Below the pieces are notes generated by a model. The model was given only the letters and a program-made list of their open reading frames with translations. It did no database searches and was not told the origin of the DNA. 64,000 nt of DNA from Camelus bactrianus (Eukaryota > Chordata > Mammalia > Artiodactyla > Camelidae). A program made the position numbers and the translations under genes. Shown here piece after piece: positions 11,998 to 26,900 of the stretch. The DNA lies in assembly GCF_048773025.1 (NCBI RefSeq), contig NC_133570.1, positions 22,666,001 through 22,730,000 of the forward strand, in the 5' to 3' direction. Each line of letters starts with the position of its first letter. The first letter of the stretch is position 1.

Positions 11998-14900
11998 CTA
12001 CCACGAGCTGAAGTCCCCAAAACCTCGGCTGGGCTTCTTGGCCGCAGGGGCCATGGCACTGGTTGATGGCTCTTCCTCTGCCACACGCTTCCTGGGAGAG
12101 AAGCAGCAGACGAGAGCTGCCAGGGGGAACCAGACCCCAAGTGTCACACAGCCCCTTGCCCCCCACCCCAAAGTCCCCGTCTCTTCAGCCCGCAGGGGGG
12201 CCCCCATGGCAGCCCGCTCACTGCAAGAGGCCCGGGCCTGTGGCTGCCTGGCCAATAACAGCTCTGACCCAGGGACACTGGGGAGAGGAGGGCACCATGG
12301 ACCTGGGGACACTGAGGGGAGGAGGGCACCATGGACACTCACGTGACTGTGGGGCTGATGTACTTGCCCACCCCCTGGCGGTACGTCTGGGGGCCCTGGC
12401 TACCCTGTGGGGCCTGGCTCATCTTGGCTGTGCTCTCCGGGGCCTCTGTCACCTCGAGCTGCGTCCTCCGCTCGGCAGCGATCTGGCGGGACAGCATAGT
12501 GGCTGCCTGGAGCCCTTGGGGGCGCAACTCCAGCAGGGGAGCGGGAATCCCCCACCCCTCTTCGGCCCTCCCTCACCTGAGCGTCAGCTTCCTCATAAGG
12601 GTCCACAAACACCGTGGTGGACTCAATTCGGATCTCCTCCTAGTGGGGTGGGGAGGGGGAGTGAGCAGAGGGCCCCCTCCAGGTGCCTGCCCAGTGCTCA
12701 GCCTGGGGGCGGCCCCTCTCTTCTCCCAGGGTGCATACCTTAGGGCGGTCAGTTTTGGGGTCACTCTCCACATTCTCCATGGCTGTCAGTGTGTCAAAGC
12801 CTCCAACAACCCTACAGCAGAGCAACAGGGCACCTGAGACTGCCTGGGGCAGGGCACCCCAAAGGCCAAGTCCCTGTGGCCAGCTAAGGGCACAGGCTGG
12901 CTTCAGAAAGAGCCAGTCGGGCCAGGAGACCAGGGGCCAGAGGAGAGACAGGAGTGTGGTCAGCAGGCCTGGTGGGGGCTGCTGATGACAACAATCAAGA
13001 CTGACTGGGCCACACCCACATCACTGGTTCTCTTCTGTCTGTAGCTGCTTCTGCACTACGACCAGAGCTAGAGGGTGTGACAGACCACAAGGCCATGAAG
13101 CTGGAAATACCTCGTGGGCCGACCCCTGGGCAGAAAGACAACCCCTGGACAGAAAGATGGAGACTGGGCATGGCCCAGCTTTGACCTTCCTGACAGAGGA
13201 GAGCGCCAGAGGGTTGGGCAGGGCAGCTGGCCAGGCCGCAGGAGAGGTTCCCCACCTGAGCTGACAGGTTCTGAGGGCCAAATGGCCCCCAGCCCGCAGG
13301 GAAGCCCCAAGTCCCCACTTGTGCAGAGGCAGGGACGAAGGCAGGTGAGCACAGGGCCAGCCCAGGCACGCAGCTTCTTACCGCCCGAAGATGGTGTGCT
13401 TCTTGTCCAGGTAAGCGCAGGAGCGGAAGGTGATGAAGCTGGGGAGGGAAGGGGTGGTTGGGGAGAGTGCCAGCCTCCCCAGCCCGGCCTCCGACCCCAC
13501 CAGCAACCCTCTCCAGGCAGGCTTCCAAGGGCAGCCCAGGAGCAGCCCAGGGCACGGACACCCGGGAAGGGGCTAGGGCTCTGTCTCCAGGCCTGGCTGC
13601 TGCCGACCTCCTAGGGGCAGGTCTGCAGGTGTCCTGTATGTGTCCCTAGGGGGGCTGGACAATCTTTGGACTAGATTCAGGTTGGGTACCTACCACCTTT
13701 AGGGAGAACCTGCTAGAGCCAGGCCTCTCCCATGATGGCCCACAGACTTACAACTGAGACTTGTTGGTGTTGGGCCCCGAGTTGGCCATGCTGAGGATGC
13801 CACGGCCCGTGTGCGAGAGGTTGGGCCGGAACTCATCTTTGAAGGGCTTTCCCCAGTACGACTCCCCGCCTGGAAGAGAAGGGAGCACGTAACACCAAGA
13901 GTGACCGGGTCCCAGCCAAGGGTAGCCTACTGGTGTGGCACAGCTCAGAAATCTGTGTGGAGTCCCAGGGGTACCAGGTACCATTGGCGCAAGGAACTCT
14001 TATCACCAACTCTCCCTGGACCCCACCTGGCCCAGACCCCAGAATAGGGAGTAAAGGGTCCAGGAGACGGGGGTCACTGCTCACAGCACACAGGCTGAGG
14101 GAGTGGGCCTGGCCCCAGCAGCTGACAGGCTGATGGGGCTCTGAGGGGCAGCGGAGGTCAGGGGCTTCTCATGGATCACACAGGCCTCACGGCTACCACA
14201 CCCATCTCCCCCAGGGGTCCCAGCTCCAGTACCTACCTGTGCCTGTGCCAGTGGGGTCGCCCCCCTGGATCTGCAGGAAGAACAAAGGCCAGTGAACAAG
14301 CTGGACCCCCCACCTCCAGCTACTCCCGGCAGGAATGGGGCCCTCCCGGGTCGTCCCCCCGCCAAGGCAAGTGTGGCCAGCTGGGCGGGGCCCCCGAGGA
14401 GCAGGGCCCTGGGCACTGACCACGAAGTTCCGGATGGACCTGTGGAAGATGGTGCCGTCGTAGTATCGCCGCTTGCAGAGCTTTATGAAGTTCTCGCAGG
14501 TTTTTGGCGTCTGCAAAACAGGCCACAGGCTTCCGTGAGGCGCATGGCGGCCCCCCCAGGGCCCCAGGCCCTTGTATGTAGCCGGATCGGTGAGGAGGGA
14601 CGGGGGCAGCCGCGTGGCCCCAGGACTGTGCGCTAGGCCAGGAGAGGGCAGAGGGCTCTGGCTCCCAGGACAAGGGCCCTGCACCCACCAGGTCACAGTG
14701 CAGCTCCAGGTTGAGGTCGCCCTGGCTGGTGTGCAGCCGCACATAGCCTTTCTTCCTCACAAACCGGTAGCGCAGCACGTCCTCGTCAATGGCGGCTGCG
14801 GACAGAGGCCGGAGCTGCCTGCCTGCCCTCAGCCCAGCGGGGCTGGGCGGGCCCCAGATTGGGGAGAGCAGGGCAGCGGGGAGGGCTCAGCGATTCCGAA

Positions 14901-17900
14901 GGTGAGGGAGGGGAGGCAGAGGGCTGGAGTGGAGGCAGATGCCAAGGCAGGACCCAGGCTGGAACCTGAGGTGAGGCGGCCCCAGCACAGCGAGGGCCCC
15001 CACCCCAACAGCCGCCCCATCCCAGGCCCAAGCCCACTTTCAAGAGGGCCCGCCCTCGCCTGACCGCCCCTGGGCTGCCTACAAGCCCAAGAGGCCCAGG
15101 CGCTGAGCAGTGCTGAGGAGTGAGGAGGGCAGGGAGGCAGGGCACCCCGTCCTCAGCCACTGTCAACGCCGGCAATTGGGATGGAGGCCGCTACCTGCTT
15201 CATGCTTGGTCTCCGGAACCATGGCAGTGGAGGTGAAGGAGGCGCTGACCTTCCCGGTGGAATAGTGGGCCTGCCAAGAAACCCACGAGGGCTTGTCAGC
15301 ACCAGGGAGGCCTCCCTGCCACTCAGGCCCTGCTGGGTGCCTCTCCTCCAGGAAGGCGTCCCTGGTCACCACAGGTGCCAGCAGAGGCCTCCTGGGGATG
15401 CACAGGACAGCCTGGCCCACATCGGTCTCTCCCCCAGGGCCCAGGGAGCAGGGCGGGATGGGCCAGTGGCCCCCAGGCCTTGACTGGGCTGAAAGCTGGG
15501 CTGCCAGGGCTCTCGAGTTAAGTGAAGCTCTGAAGAGCACACCAGGCAGAGACTGGCACCCTGGGGTTCAGGGCACCGGGAACTTAAGTTTCTTTCTAGA
15601 CGTTTCAAGTTCCTATAAGAAAGAATAAGCCTCGACAACACGGTTTTTCTTTTAGCCCAAGTGGTGAAAGAAAAGGTTTCTTCCCATAAGACAAAAACAC
15701 ACCAAAATGCTAAGAAATGTCGTATTAGGAAAGTTTTAAACAACAAACTGTCTCCTTTTACCACGCCAAGTTTTCTGGGTAATTCTTTAAAGGGGAGCCT
15801 CAGAGGTTTCCCCTCCCCTGGGGCTCCCCAGCTGCAGCTCACCAGGCCCTGCCTGAACTGCAGAGGGGCTGTTTGGGGCCTGACGGGACAGGGCACAAGT
15901 CCTGGTGCCACCACTGCTGACTGGGGGCCCCAGGCCGCTATGGACTGGAGGTGAGGGCTGGGCAGAGGCCCAGGCAGGGCGGGCACCAGGTGCCCTGGTA
16001 CCACCTGCTCCCCGCCCCCACCACAGCCCCCCTGGGTTTGCTCTGGGCACTGAGTGACCAGCTGCGCAGGGTGAGACTCTGCTCCAGACCCACGTGCCCC
16101 AGGCTGCTATGCCGCAAAGAACCGTTGAAGCTACCAGGCAGCTGTCCACCCAGCACATCTGCTCAGGGCTGGCCAGCTCAGGCCAGGTTCCACTGCAGAC
16201 CCTCCAGGACTGGGGACACCTCCCCTGCGTGGCCCAGCCTCCTTCCTGCGGCCCCGTCCCCAGGAGCACCGCGAGGGGTTGCGTGGCAGTGGCGAGGCCC
16301 TCTGCCTACTCACGGCATTCAGCTTGTCCACCTTCATCTTCTCAGGGACCCTCATGGTGGCCGCCAGCACCTCGTCCCCCTTGAATTCCTTGTAGAGCTC
16401 CTGCAGTGTCTCCCGGGTCTCCGTGTTCGTGTTCTTTAGATAGTAAGACGGGTCCTGCTTGGCTTTTTCTTCATCTACGAGACAGCATGTGGTCCTGAGC
16501 AGCCAGGCCCCATCAACGTCCCAGGTGTGCATGATGGGGACAGAAGGCCACAGCAACCGCAGGAGCAGAAGCCCTGGCAGGGACACAAGCATGAAATGAC
16601 CGGAGCCTTCATCACGGTCACACTCTCCGGGTCAGACAACCCAGGGAAGAGCCTATGGAGGAAGGAAGAGCGAGTCTACCGCTCTGGCCCCGCCCCGCCC
16701 AGGCCCCAGCGGTGGGCACAATCTCTGAGGGGCAAGGAGAGGGCCCACCCGGGCACCTGTGGACCCGGGCAAGGAAGCAGCCCTGAGGAGCCTGGAGCTG
16801 AGCCCTGACGGGGGAAGGAGGTGGCACCACAGCACAAAGGCCCAGCTGCACCCCACACACCTGGCCTCGATGGCGGGCATGGCCAGGCTGTTCCCCGACC
16901 TCAGCACAGGAGGATGCGGCGTCAGCTCAGGAAGCACACAGCCCACACAGACCTGGGTGAGACGCCCAGACGCTCCAGCCCCAGGAAGGCGGGGGCCTCG
17001 CCCAGGAGATGGACTGTTCCACCCACACCCCTTGCACCCAGGCAGCCCTGGCTGTACGTACCTGGGTCTGTTATTTTCATGTTATTCTTAACGTGGAAGA
17101 AGTTGGAAACATTGAACTTGTCCAAATTGGTGGGGTCCTAAGGCAGAAAGAGCAGATGTGGCAGCGAGCCCAACACCATAGCTGGAGCATCCTGGGCTGT
17201 GCGACTGTGGGGCCACCGAGGGTCCGGGCCCGGGGGTAGAGGTCAAGCAGAAATGCGGGCACTGGGGGTCTGGAGGGGCTCTGTCCTGGGCTGGGCAATG
17301 AGCAGGGGTGGAGAAGGGACGGCGGCACTAAGGGCCAGCTGCTGGCCAAGCCGCGTCCCCTCCTTCCCCAACGCAGCAAACACACACCCCTTGTTGCACC
17401 CCCAGCAGGCTCCCTGGAGATGCGAGCCCGCCCCAGGTGAAGGACACACGTCCATCTCTGGTGGGAGCGTCACAAGCCCGAGAGGGTCCAGTTCAGTCCC
17501 TGACTCTCCAAGGGTCTGAGTGTCTCCTGAACTCACTCGCCCTCCAACACCTCCGGACACGCTCTGCACTCAAGCCTGCATCCCAGGCCTGCACCAGCCC
17601 CTGCCCTGAGGCCTGCAATGGGGCCACCTGGTGTGGAGGTGGCTCTGGGGGCAGAAAGGAGGGGCCCTGACACAACAGAGGTAGCACTGGAGGAGAGATG
17701 TGAGCCCAGGACTGAGGAGGTGGCCTGTGACAAGGCCCAGGGTGACCAAGGGCAGGAAGGGCTCTGCTAAACAGCCCAGGCAGCTGGGGAACCACACCGG
17801 GCAGAGCCATGCCAAGGCACTGGGCGGGGCCCCTCCAGGGCCAGATGGGGGAAGGGGATGCCCACCTGGAGGGTGATGATGTCCTGCCGGGAGAAGGGCT

Positions 17901-20900
17901 CATCGGTCAGCAGGTCTCGGAAGTTCTTGGCCTTGATGTTCAGCTGCTCCACCGCCTAAGGCCGGGGGGAAGTGTGCTGTCACGGTGCCTGTTCCCCAGC
18001 CTGGTGCAGGGGCCCAGAGCCCACCCAGGGGTGGGAAAAGGAGGCTGAGACAAGCGTGTGCCATCAAGGCATGGGGCTTCTTGGACTCCAGGCAGGAGGC
18101 TGTCCTCACACACGTCTTGTCTTACAGCCTCAACAAACTGTGACCCCAGAGCCCCAGGGGCCAAACTTCAGGGACAGGCATGGAAATGGCTTCGGAAGGG
18201 TCTCCTGCCCAGAGCAGGATGGGTGTGGACATCGGGACCCGCTACCCCTACGCGTACCCTGGCAGCCCTGGGGCCCATCCTCCGAGCACAGGATCCCTCC
18301 CAGTGTGGGTCCTGGGGAACAAGGACTGCCCACAGCTCAGGTTTAGGGGCTACAGGGAGGCCTCCTTGGCTGTGCTGGCAGCTCCCAGAATGCAGGCTTC
18401 ACAGGCAGGCCAGGCCACAGGCACCAGCCCAGGGTTCCTCAAGGACACGCACGAGACACTGCTCCCCAGAACCCACCTCGTAGGCGTAGACGTTGCCGGT
18501 GGTCCTGATGGCCACGATGTGGGTGTTGTTGGTGAGCACAGTGAACAGCACCGGGCAGTGGTACTTCCCTGGCCCGAGGTCAGAGAGAGGGAGGAGGGGA
18601 CCCTGTGTCAGCACCCAGAACCAGACCCAGAGGGACAGCCAGCTGCTCAAGCCACTCCTCCAACAGCATAAACTCCCGTTTGTCCTGCAAGACCCAGCCC
18701 TGCATGGCCTTCCTCAGAGGACCCAGTTTTGTTAGCCCCTGGCCCACCCTTCCAGATGTGCCTGGACCAGTCTTTTGACCTGTCACCACTGCACACCCCC
18801 CAGCAGCCCTTCCTTCAGCCCTGCCCCATCCCCTCACCTCCTGCGCCCCTCACCTGGGTTACTGCAACGAACTCCGGCTGCCCTCCCTGGCCCAGACCCT
18901 GACCCAACCCCACACCCGCAGCCAGGAAGCCTATGGAAATGAGTCCCAGCAAGTGGCATTACACAGGGTGGGGGGCAGGGGGAGGACGAGACACTGACAG
19001 ATGAGAGACCTAATGACATCAACCACACAGGTGTGCATGGACTCTCAAAATCCTGATTTCAAAACTACAAAAAAAATTATGGGATCATTCTGGAAATTTG
19101 ACCACTGGCTGGATATCCAGTAATATTAAGGAATTTCTATTAACTTTTTACATGTATTAGTGGTATTATGATTATTACTTCCTAACTTCTTAGCTTTTAG
19201 AGATACACACTGAAGTACTTAAGCATGAAATGGGACGATGTCTGAGATTTGCTTCAAAACCACCTAAGCGGGTGTAGAGAGGGAGTGCAGATCAAATCAG
19301 ACAGGTGGACGGTGGCTGGGAGCTGAGGCTGGGGGTGGACACGGGGCAGGGCATCATCGTCCTAATCCTCTTTACTTTCATGTGCCTGAGAATTTCAACT
19401 AAAAAAAACAAAACAAAACCAAAAAAGGCGATCTCTAGGTCAATGTTGTTATAAAAAAATTTTTTTTAAAAGGCAAAAGTTAGGTCTGTTTTCTCTCACT
19501 GGAATCTGCAAGCCCTCCCATGGCACCCCGGGCCCCGCAGGACTGCCCTGAACCATGTCCCACCTGACCCCTGATCGTGACCCTTGCTCCCCACTTCGCT
19601 TACACTGCTCCAGCAACACTGGACTCCTGGCTGTGCCTCAGGGCCTTTGCACAGGCCGAGCCCTCTGCCTGGAATGCTCTCCCCACATCCCCACAGGTCT
19701 CCCTCATCCGTCCTCCCCATCCTCTCAGATTTCCACTCACACCCTATGAGTCCTCCTGCCAGCCTCTCCCACCCTTGCTTTACCTCTTTCTCTGACACAT
19801 TATAGTGGTCTGTTTTCCAATTTCCATCCCCTTTTATTTCGGGAGAGACCTGGTCTGTTTTGCTCTCAGCAGATGGCAGGTGCTCAGTAAATATTTGTGG
19901 ATGAGAGACACACTGTGTGCCTCCCAGAATCAGCCACTCCCAGAGCAGAGAACCCTCGACGCCCAGGGACTGCCATGGAGGGCTGGGCTCTGTCCCCCGA
20001 AGCCTGCTCACTCACAGCAAATCAGTGCCTGCCATGGGCCGGACATCTCCCAGGAATGCACTCGCCCAGTGGCCTGGGACACCAACCTCAACCTGACATC
20101 TGGCCAAGGAGAACAGGGGACGCTGTGGAGGAGCACAGAGCAGGGGTCCCCAGGACCAGGCTGGGGTTCTAGGAGCAGTGGTGAACGAAAGCCCAGCCCA
20201 AGAGCCGCCAGGCAAATGTCAGAGCTCCCACATCCCGTGCCCGGCCACCCAACCTGGGCTGCAGCCTGGGCAGCTTCCATCTCCAGTGACAACTGGGCCA
20301 GAGCTGTGGCCAGGTAGGGCCTGTGCCCCACGGAGTCCAGCTGTGCCCACAAAGGCCACCGGTGGCCCACGTGGCCCATGTGCTCTTGTGGGGAGAAGTG
20401 CTGAGCTTTAAACTACTGGACCTGTAAGAGGAAATTACTGCATCTCTGAAACCAAAAGCCAGTGTGCAGGCTGATCGGACAGAGACAGGAACTCGGTGAG
20501 AGGCAGGTTCTGCAGGCCAAGCCTGGAGCTGGCTGTATGGGGATCACTCACCTTCACTGTTCTTGGCAAAGTTCAGCTTGATCAGGGACCTCCCATCCAG
20601 TTTCTGGAAAGTGTCATTAATAATTAATAATAACAAATACGTGACTAACTTCACAGAGCTGGTGAAACAGGCAGACTCTGGGGTCTCTGACCATCCTGCC
20701 TTGGCAGTGGCAGGCAGGCTGGGGGCCCGGGATGGCATGCAACCCGGATGAGGCATGCAGCCCTCGCCCACTTGCAGGGGCGAGGCCCAGGCTGAAGCCG
20801 AGGTCAAGGATGAAGGCTTGTTTTATGTTTCTGTGATGTTCACGTGCTTTTATGGTGAGCACTGGTTGCGCAAATCTAAAGCGAGTACATTTCTTCAGCT

Positions 20901-23900
20901 GGGCAGTGGGTACGAAGTGTGGACCCTATCTCTGCGCCTCATGCCCACTGAAGAAGACCAGGCGCGGAAGAGCGGGAAGAGGGGGAAACACACCCAAACG
21001 CTCCAAAGTGGATGTGATGGGTTCCTGTTTCCCAAAACTGCGTCTGCGGCTCAGCTCTCATACAGTAAATCCAAGTCCGCGCAGCCAGGAGAAAGCCACC
21101 CAGGGTGGGGAGCTTGATCAGAGGAAGAGGCGGCTGTGGAGAGACCCCGGACGGAGGCAGAGCCATGCCCAGGAGCACAACCCTGTAGCCGTGGGCCCCC
21201 CGGGAGGCGAGGTCCTGTCCATCTGGCCCAGAGGAGATGCTGGGTGGGTGTCTGGCCAGGCCCCAAGCCCGGCTGCACCCTGCGTCCTCCCTCCCCTGCG
21301 GTGGGAGTCCCCGACCCGCTTCCCAGCAGCTGCTTCCTTCCTTCATTAGTCAAATTACCTGCACACCTGTGCGGCGGGTACTTCACCCCAGGACCAATGG
21401 CAGGCGCCCCCCTCCAACTGCTCCCACCAGAAGCCCCTCTCCCCCAGCCCTGTGAGGCACAGGCCTGAGCACGGACCCCAGGGGAAGCCCCAGAGCCTGC
21501 CTGCTCCACGCAGCAGGCCTTGCAGAAAACGCTGTTGGTCACACTTTCAAAGGACAAGAAAGAGGAGGTGAGGCCCCCACGCCTCGCCAACCAGCCGAGA
21601 GAAAAGCCATGGTCTGGGTGGCCATCTCGGGGAGAAAAGCATGTGAGCCCAGGGCCCTCAGACCCCACTCCTCCCCGAATGTCCCACAAAACAGAGAACA
21701 AGACAACACCTGAGTAAATACTGAATTAGCGACATCTCATGTGTCCGGACTGGAAGCCGGGACTCAGCCCTCTCCTGGCCTCACAGCACCCAGGCCCCTG
21801 GGCCTCCCTGAAGACAATGACAATGACAGCCTCTTCTCTCCACGTGGCTCCAGGGTCTCTATTCCAGAGCTGCCCAGGCGTCACTCCGCTCAGGTCAGGC
21901 CTCCTCCTAGCAGACACGGCCGCAACCCAGGCCCCACACCCCCTGCCACCGCTCCCCAGCAGGCCAGACCTCCATCAGCTGCCCCGGACAGTGGGGTGCC
22001 AACCTGTCCTCTGTGGTCCTGAAGAAGTCCTGCCCTCCCTGCTCACCCTCCTCAACCCACCTCTGGCCCAACCCCCTGCCCCTCCCAGCACTCCTGCCTT
22101 GACTCTGAGGGACCCGCCTTCCTGCTGAAGCCCTGCTAGCCTGGAACGCTGAGCACAGGCTGGGTCACCTGGTTCCACCTGCCCGTCCCCAGCAGGCACG
22201 GGACATGATAAGACGTGGACCCCCGGGCCTCCTAAGATGTGACTGCCCTACAAGGTCACTACTGAGCCCTCCTGTGCCTCAGGGAGACTGGAACCCAACG
22301 TGATGTCTCAACAAGTCCCAGTGGCCCACCCTCCAGGGCGATCTTGGGTCCAGCCCCCCACCCCACCTCCTCAGCCTCCACCCTGGTCCAAGTTTACCCA
22401 GCACCTCTTGCCTGCCCACACAAGGACACGGCCCCTGGCGGCCTTCCTGCCTTCCACCCTCACCTCCCTACAGTCTGTCCACCACAGAGCAGCCAGAGTG
22501 AGCCTTTCAAACAGGCCAGGGCACAGCACACTCTGGCGTAAAAGCTGCCTGGCTTCCAGCCCACCCAGAACAAAGCCAAGCTCCCTCCAGGGCCTGCAAG
22601 GCCCCCTAATGTCGCTCAATCTGCCTGTCTCCCCTCGTCCTCAGGTCCCAGCTTGAACAGCGCAGCTCAACAGACGTGCCCCAAGCACCCACCTCTCCCC
22701 GCCCGGGGCCCGCATCCCTGCTCCTGCCTCCGCCTCCGCCCTGCTCTCAGCATACAGGCCCTGCCTGGCACGGGCTGACACCTTCCTGCTGAAGGAATGG
22801 GTGCAACCGAGCAAACGAAGGCTTGGCCCGGGCTGCAGCAGAGGAAGGGGAGCTCTGAGGAGTGAAGGGCTGGGCAGCACAGGAGCCCCAGGATTTACAT
22901 GACAGCAAGCAGGGCGCGGGCGCAGGTCAGCCGGAACCTGACTCTGGAATCTCTCTGCACCCACCCGCGGGACGTAGCAGCAGCTGCTTAGCCTCGCTAG
23001 GGGAAGCCGGGCACAGGACAGAAAGGAATGCTGCCGCCCGGAAGTGGCGATGACCGAGAAGACAGGTGACAGCCTGTACGTCCGCATGGGGAACCCTTCA
23101 GAGAGGATCGGTGTGGGGAGGGACAGTCCCCCCTCACTGCACCCCATGGACACGACAACTGCAGAACACAAGGACAGGTGAGGGGACAGTGTCTCCCAGC
23201 CTCAAGAATCCCCTGCACAGCTACCTACCTCTCCATTGCTGGGGTTGGTCCCGTACTTCTTAAGCCAGGGGACGATGTTCCTGCAGGGAGGACAGAGCAC
23301 GGCAGGTGGTCAGGCGCAGCTGGTGACAAGGCCACGGTCCAGGGGACAGCCCCCAGCTGAGAGCCTTGAGGGGCCTTGTCCACCTCCCCTGCTCACAGAG
23401 CCCAGGACAGCAGCACCTGCCTTGGGGGGTGGGGAGTTTCTGGCCACGAGGCCTTCAGGGTTTCTACTGCAGTTACGCACAGACGTTACGTGTAAACAGT
23501 ACAAGGTGGGGTAAAGACAGACATAAACGTGGATACACCCACACAACGTGCCGCGTGCAGAGAATTCTGAAGGACGTGAGGAGAAAGCCCTCATCACAAC
23601 TGAGTGAAAAACAGATTCGGAACAATCGTCATGGATCCTCAACAAGGTTACCACAAATAAAGTCACAGAAAATGGGGATCAAAGCTCTCAACAGTGGTCA
23701 TCCCTGACAGTGGGATGATGGTAAACTTTCCCTTTTACTTTGAAGTATTTCTAAGTTCTCTAAAATCAGTAGGAACCATAAGAAAACTCTAGAGGCTGGC
23801 TCATGTTGGAACAGAACACTGAGCATAATGCCTCCTAACCCAGCACTGGACGATCATGGCTCTGCTGTCAAGAAGTGGGAGATACCCCGTTCACGAAACT

Positions 23901-26900
23901 TCCAAAATCAGCCTGGGATGCTAATTAGAACATCAGGGACCCCCACATCGGGAGAGACGCTGACACCACTCCAGGTAGAGCCACCCACCCAGGGTCACAG
24001 CGGCACCGGGCCCCTGAGGCTGCCGGGGCCTCAGCGTGGCCAGCATGGCCCTGCCTGGAGCCACAGAGCCTCCAGCTGCCACACACCCCTTCCTAAGCGG
24101 GTGTCATCACATTTGTTAGCTCAGAAGTCATGGGAAAACTCACAGCAAGTCAAAGACGACGCCTTCGGGGGTGCAGACCGGGTAGACAAAGGGCTGCAGA
24201 GAGAGGCTGAGAAAGAAGAGAGTTGGTCATGGTCACGGGCAGACTTTTTCCTCTGCCCTGCCCCCATTCCTCCAACAATCCCCCGCTCCTCTGCACAGCT
24301 GGGCCGGGTGTCAGCACAGAGGGGACCTCCCACATCCCGGCCCCCTTGAAGCTCCCAGCACAAACCAGCAAGTCCAAAGCAAGGGCCCCAGGAGGCGCTG
24401 CAGGAGCCCTGGGCCACCAACAGCCTTGTTCCCTCCATAGCTTCTGCTGTGTCAGGTAACATTGGTGACCTTGCTTAAGCCCAGGGAGGTCCCCGGAAGT
24501 GGCCTCGGAGGGGCAGGAATGGAATCTGTTCCCTAAAACCCCGTGCAGCAGGTACAGACCACACTGTCCTACTGAGAACTGCCCTCTCCCGTCCTGAGAC
24601 CCTGCCGGGGCTACCACGATCTGGAGGTGCCCTGCCTGCTCCCCACGTTTCCAAGGGGTATCCATGTGACTCAGACAAGTCTAAGCAAGTTCTGATTCAG
24701 GGATGTGGGGGTCAAAGGGCCTGCAGAGCCCAGGCTGCCACAGGCCACATGCCACCTTGTGGCAGGCCTGTTTGGGAACAGCAGAGCCCATAGATGGAGG
24801 AGGGCTAAACCTGGTAGACATCTGTGAGCCAATAACCCTTTTCTCTTTTCTCTGGCATGAGGTTTCCACCATTAGTAATCAGGAGCCCTGGCTGACCTGT
24901 CTGGTGTGTACATCAGCCACCTATGAGTTTGGTCAACACAAGTCAAACCCCAGGACTTGGACAGCCTGGCAGCTCTGGGGTCACCTCCCTGGATGCTGCC
25001 CCAGGGAGCTTTTGTGGGGTGACCTCACTGCTTTCCTCTCTGGCCCAAACTTCCACTCTAACCTAGTGGAGCTGCTGGGGACAGACCAGAGCGGGACCAA
25101 CAAAGAAAGCAAGCTCCAAACACTAAGACAGTGTCCCTACAGCTTCCCCCAATGGGGCCTAGAGGGCACACTCTCAAAACACAGTTACCCAGAATCCCAG
25201 AAAGTTAAAAAAAAAAAAAAATGGGCGAGGCACAGAGCAGAGGCCTCTTGGAGGAACTGGGAACCAAAGATTTCCATGAGACCAACCCCCAAGGCTACAT
25301 TCCCAAGAGGCGGTGACAAGACTGGTAGGGGTGGGGAGAGAGCCGGCCAGCGCGGCCGGCCGGGGCCTCACCTGCTCACACTCCCTGAGCCAGGCGTGAG
25401 CATGGAAACCCTCACTCCCCACTCCACAGGCGCCTCCTGGGCGCTCCCGGCCTTCCCTGCCCCTCCCACCCACCATTGCCCTGTGGTATCTGGCGGACCT
25501 GCTTCAACCAGGGTGCTGGGATCACCAGGAGACCTTTGTCAGCTTTCAAGGCTCACCTGGGCCTCTGGAATCAGAACTCGGGTTGGAAGAGGGGAGGGAA
25601 CGGGGGGAGTGTGCTATGTAGACACAGGTGTCCAGGACAAAGATGACCATGCTCAAACTTGGGGAATCTCAGGCCCAAGGGGACCATCAGACCTGCCCAC
25701 TCCCCCAAGCCCCAATGGCTGGGGTTCACTGGTCTAATCAGGGTAGGAAGAAGCACTGGAGGGGCTCTGCGGCTGGGTCACTCCCACCCCCACCCCCACC
25801 CCCACCAGTGACCTGCATTCCCAGGGAACGGGGTGGGGCCGCGGCATTGTGACTCTTGCAGCTGCAGTCACTACTCAGACCCTGGACAAAAAGTAAAGTG
25901 CGAAAGACACAGGCTCACAGTCAGACCCGTGGTGCAGACCTCGGTAGCACCACTTCCTGGATGTGACACCTGGGTAAGGGACTTCACTCTCCTATGCACT
26001 GATTCTCCCAACTGTAAAGTACGCTTAACAATAGAGCCTACCTCCCTGGGAAGGTAAATACAGAACCAGGTAAAGGACAACGCACATGGATAGAGACACA
26101 GAACCAGCAGAAAACCATCATTAGTCCCCATCATCACTGGGTCCCCTTCTCCCAGTCCAGGCATGATTTGGATGTGGGGGACACAGGCAGAAGCTACACC
26201 TCTGACCCAAGGACCGGACTCACTGTCAAATAATTAAGTACCAGAGAACAATGACAAGGGGGAGAGTAAGCCCTCAAAACTCTTACCTGCAGTGGTCAAA
26301 AGGTAAACGACGAAAATTTGTTTGTGGAATGTCTGTTTAAAATAAAAGTAAAATAAATAAATATATAAGATAAGATAAAATGAAAGTAAAACACAGAAAA
26401 TTTATTCTGTAAAAAACTTCACGAAGGTATACTTATGAACAATTCAACTACATTAAAAGAAAGAGTTCCCGGAAGTCATGGGGATGAGATGCACAGCCCG
26501 GGGAACGTACTCAATGACGCTGTAATAACTCTGTGTGATTACACTGGTAACCAGACTTATCGTGGGGAGCATTTTGCCAAGTGTAGAAATATCAGATCAC
26601 TGTGTTGTGAGCCTGGAAGCAACACAGTGTTGTGGATCGATTACACTTCAGTAAAAATAATAAAGTAAAACCTGCCAAAATGAAAATAAACAAAAGAAAA
26701 CACTCATGTTAATTACCTAGCTCAGGAATTGCTATGAACTAAAACCTTCCTATAAACAGAAGCAAAACATGGGGTACATCAACAAAGAGCTGAGAGGGAA
26801 AAACATACACTTGTTTAAGCCACTAGGGGTGGGTTCCTGCCACAGCCCTGACTAGCACCCTGCTGCGTGGCTCAGCTTTGTTTTCCAAAAAGGCTGTGCC

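Noticed and set aside
24703-25737. A 344-codon plus-strand open frame inside a PPIL2 intron
   Set aside because: It runs through a poly-A tract (Lys run) and repeat-like sequence, shows no domain or codon conservation cues, and lies antisense between PPIL2 exons. Most likely chance.
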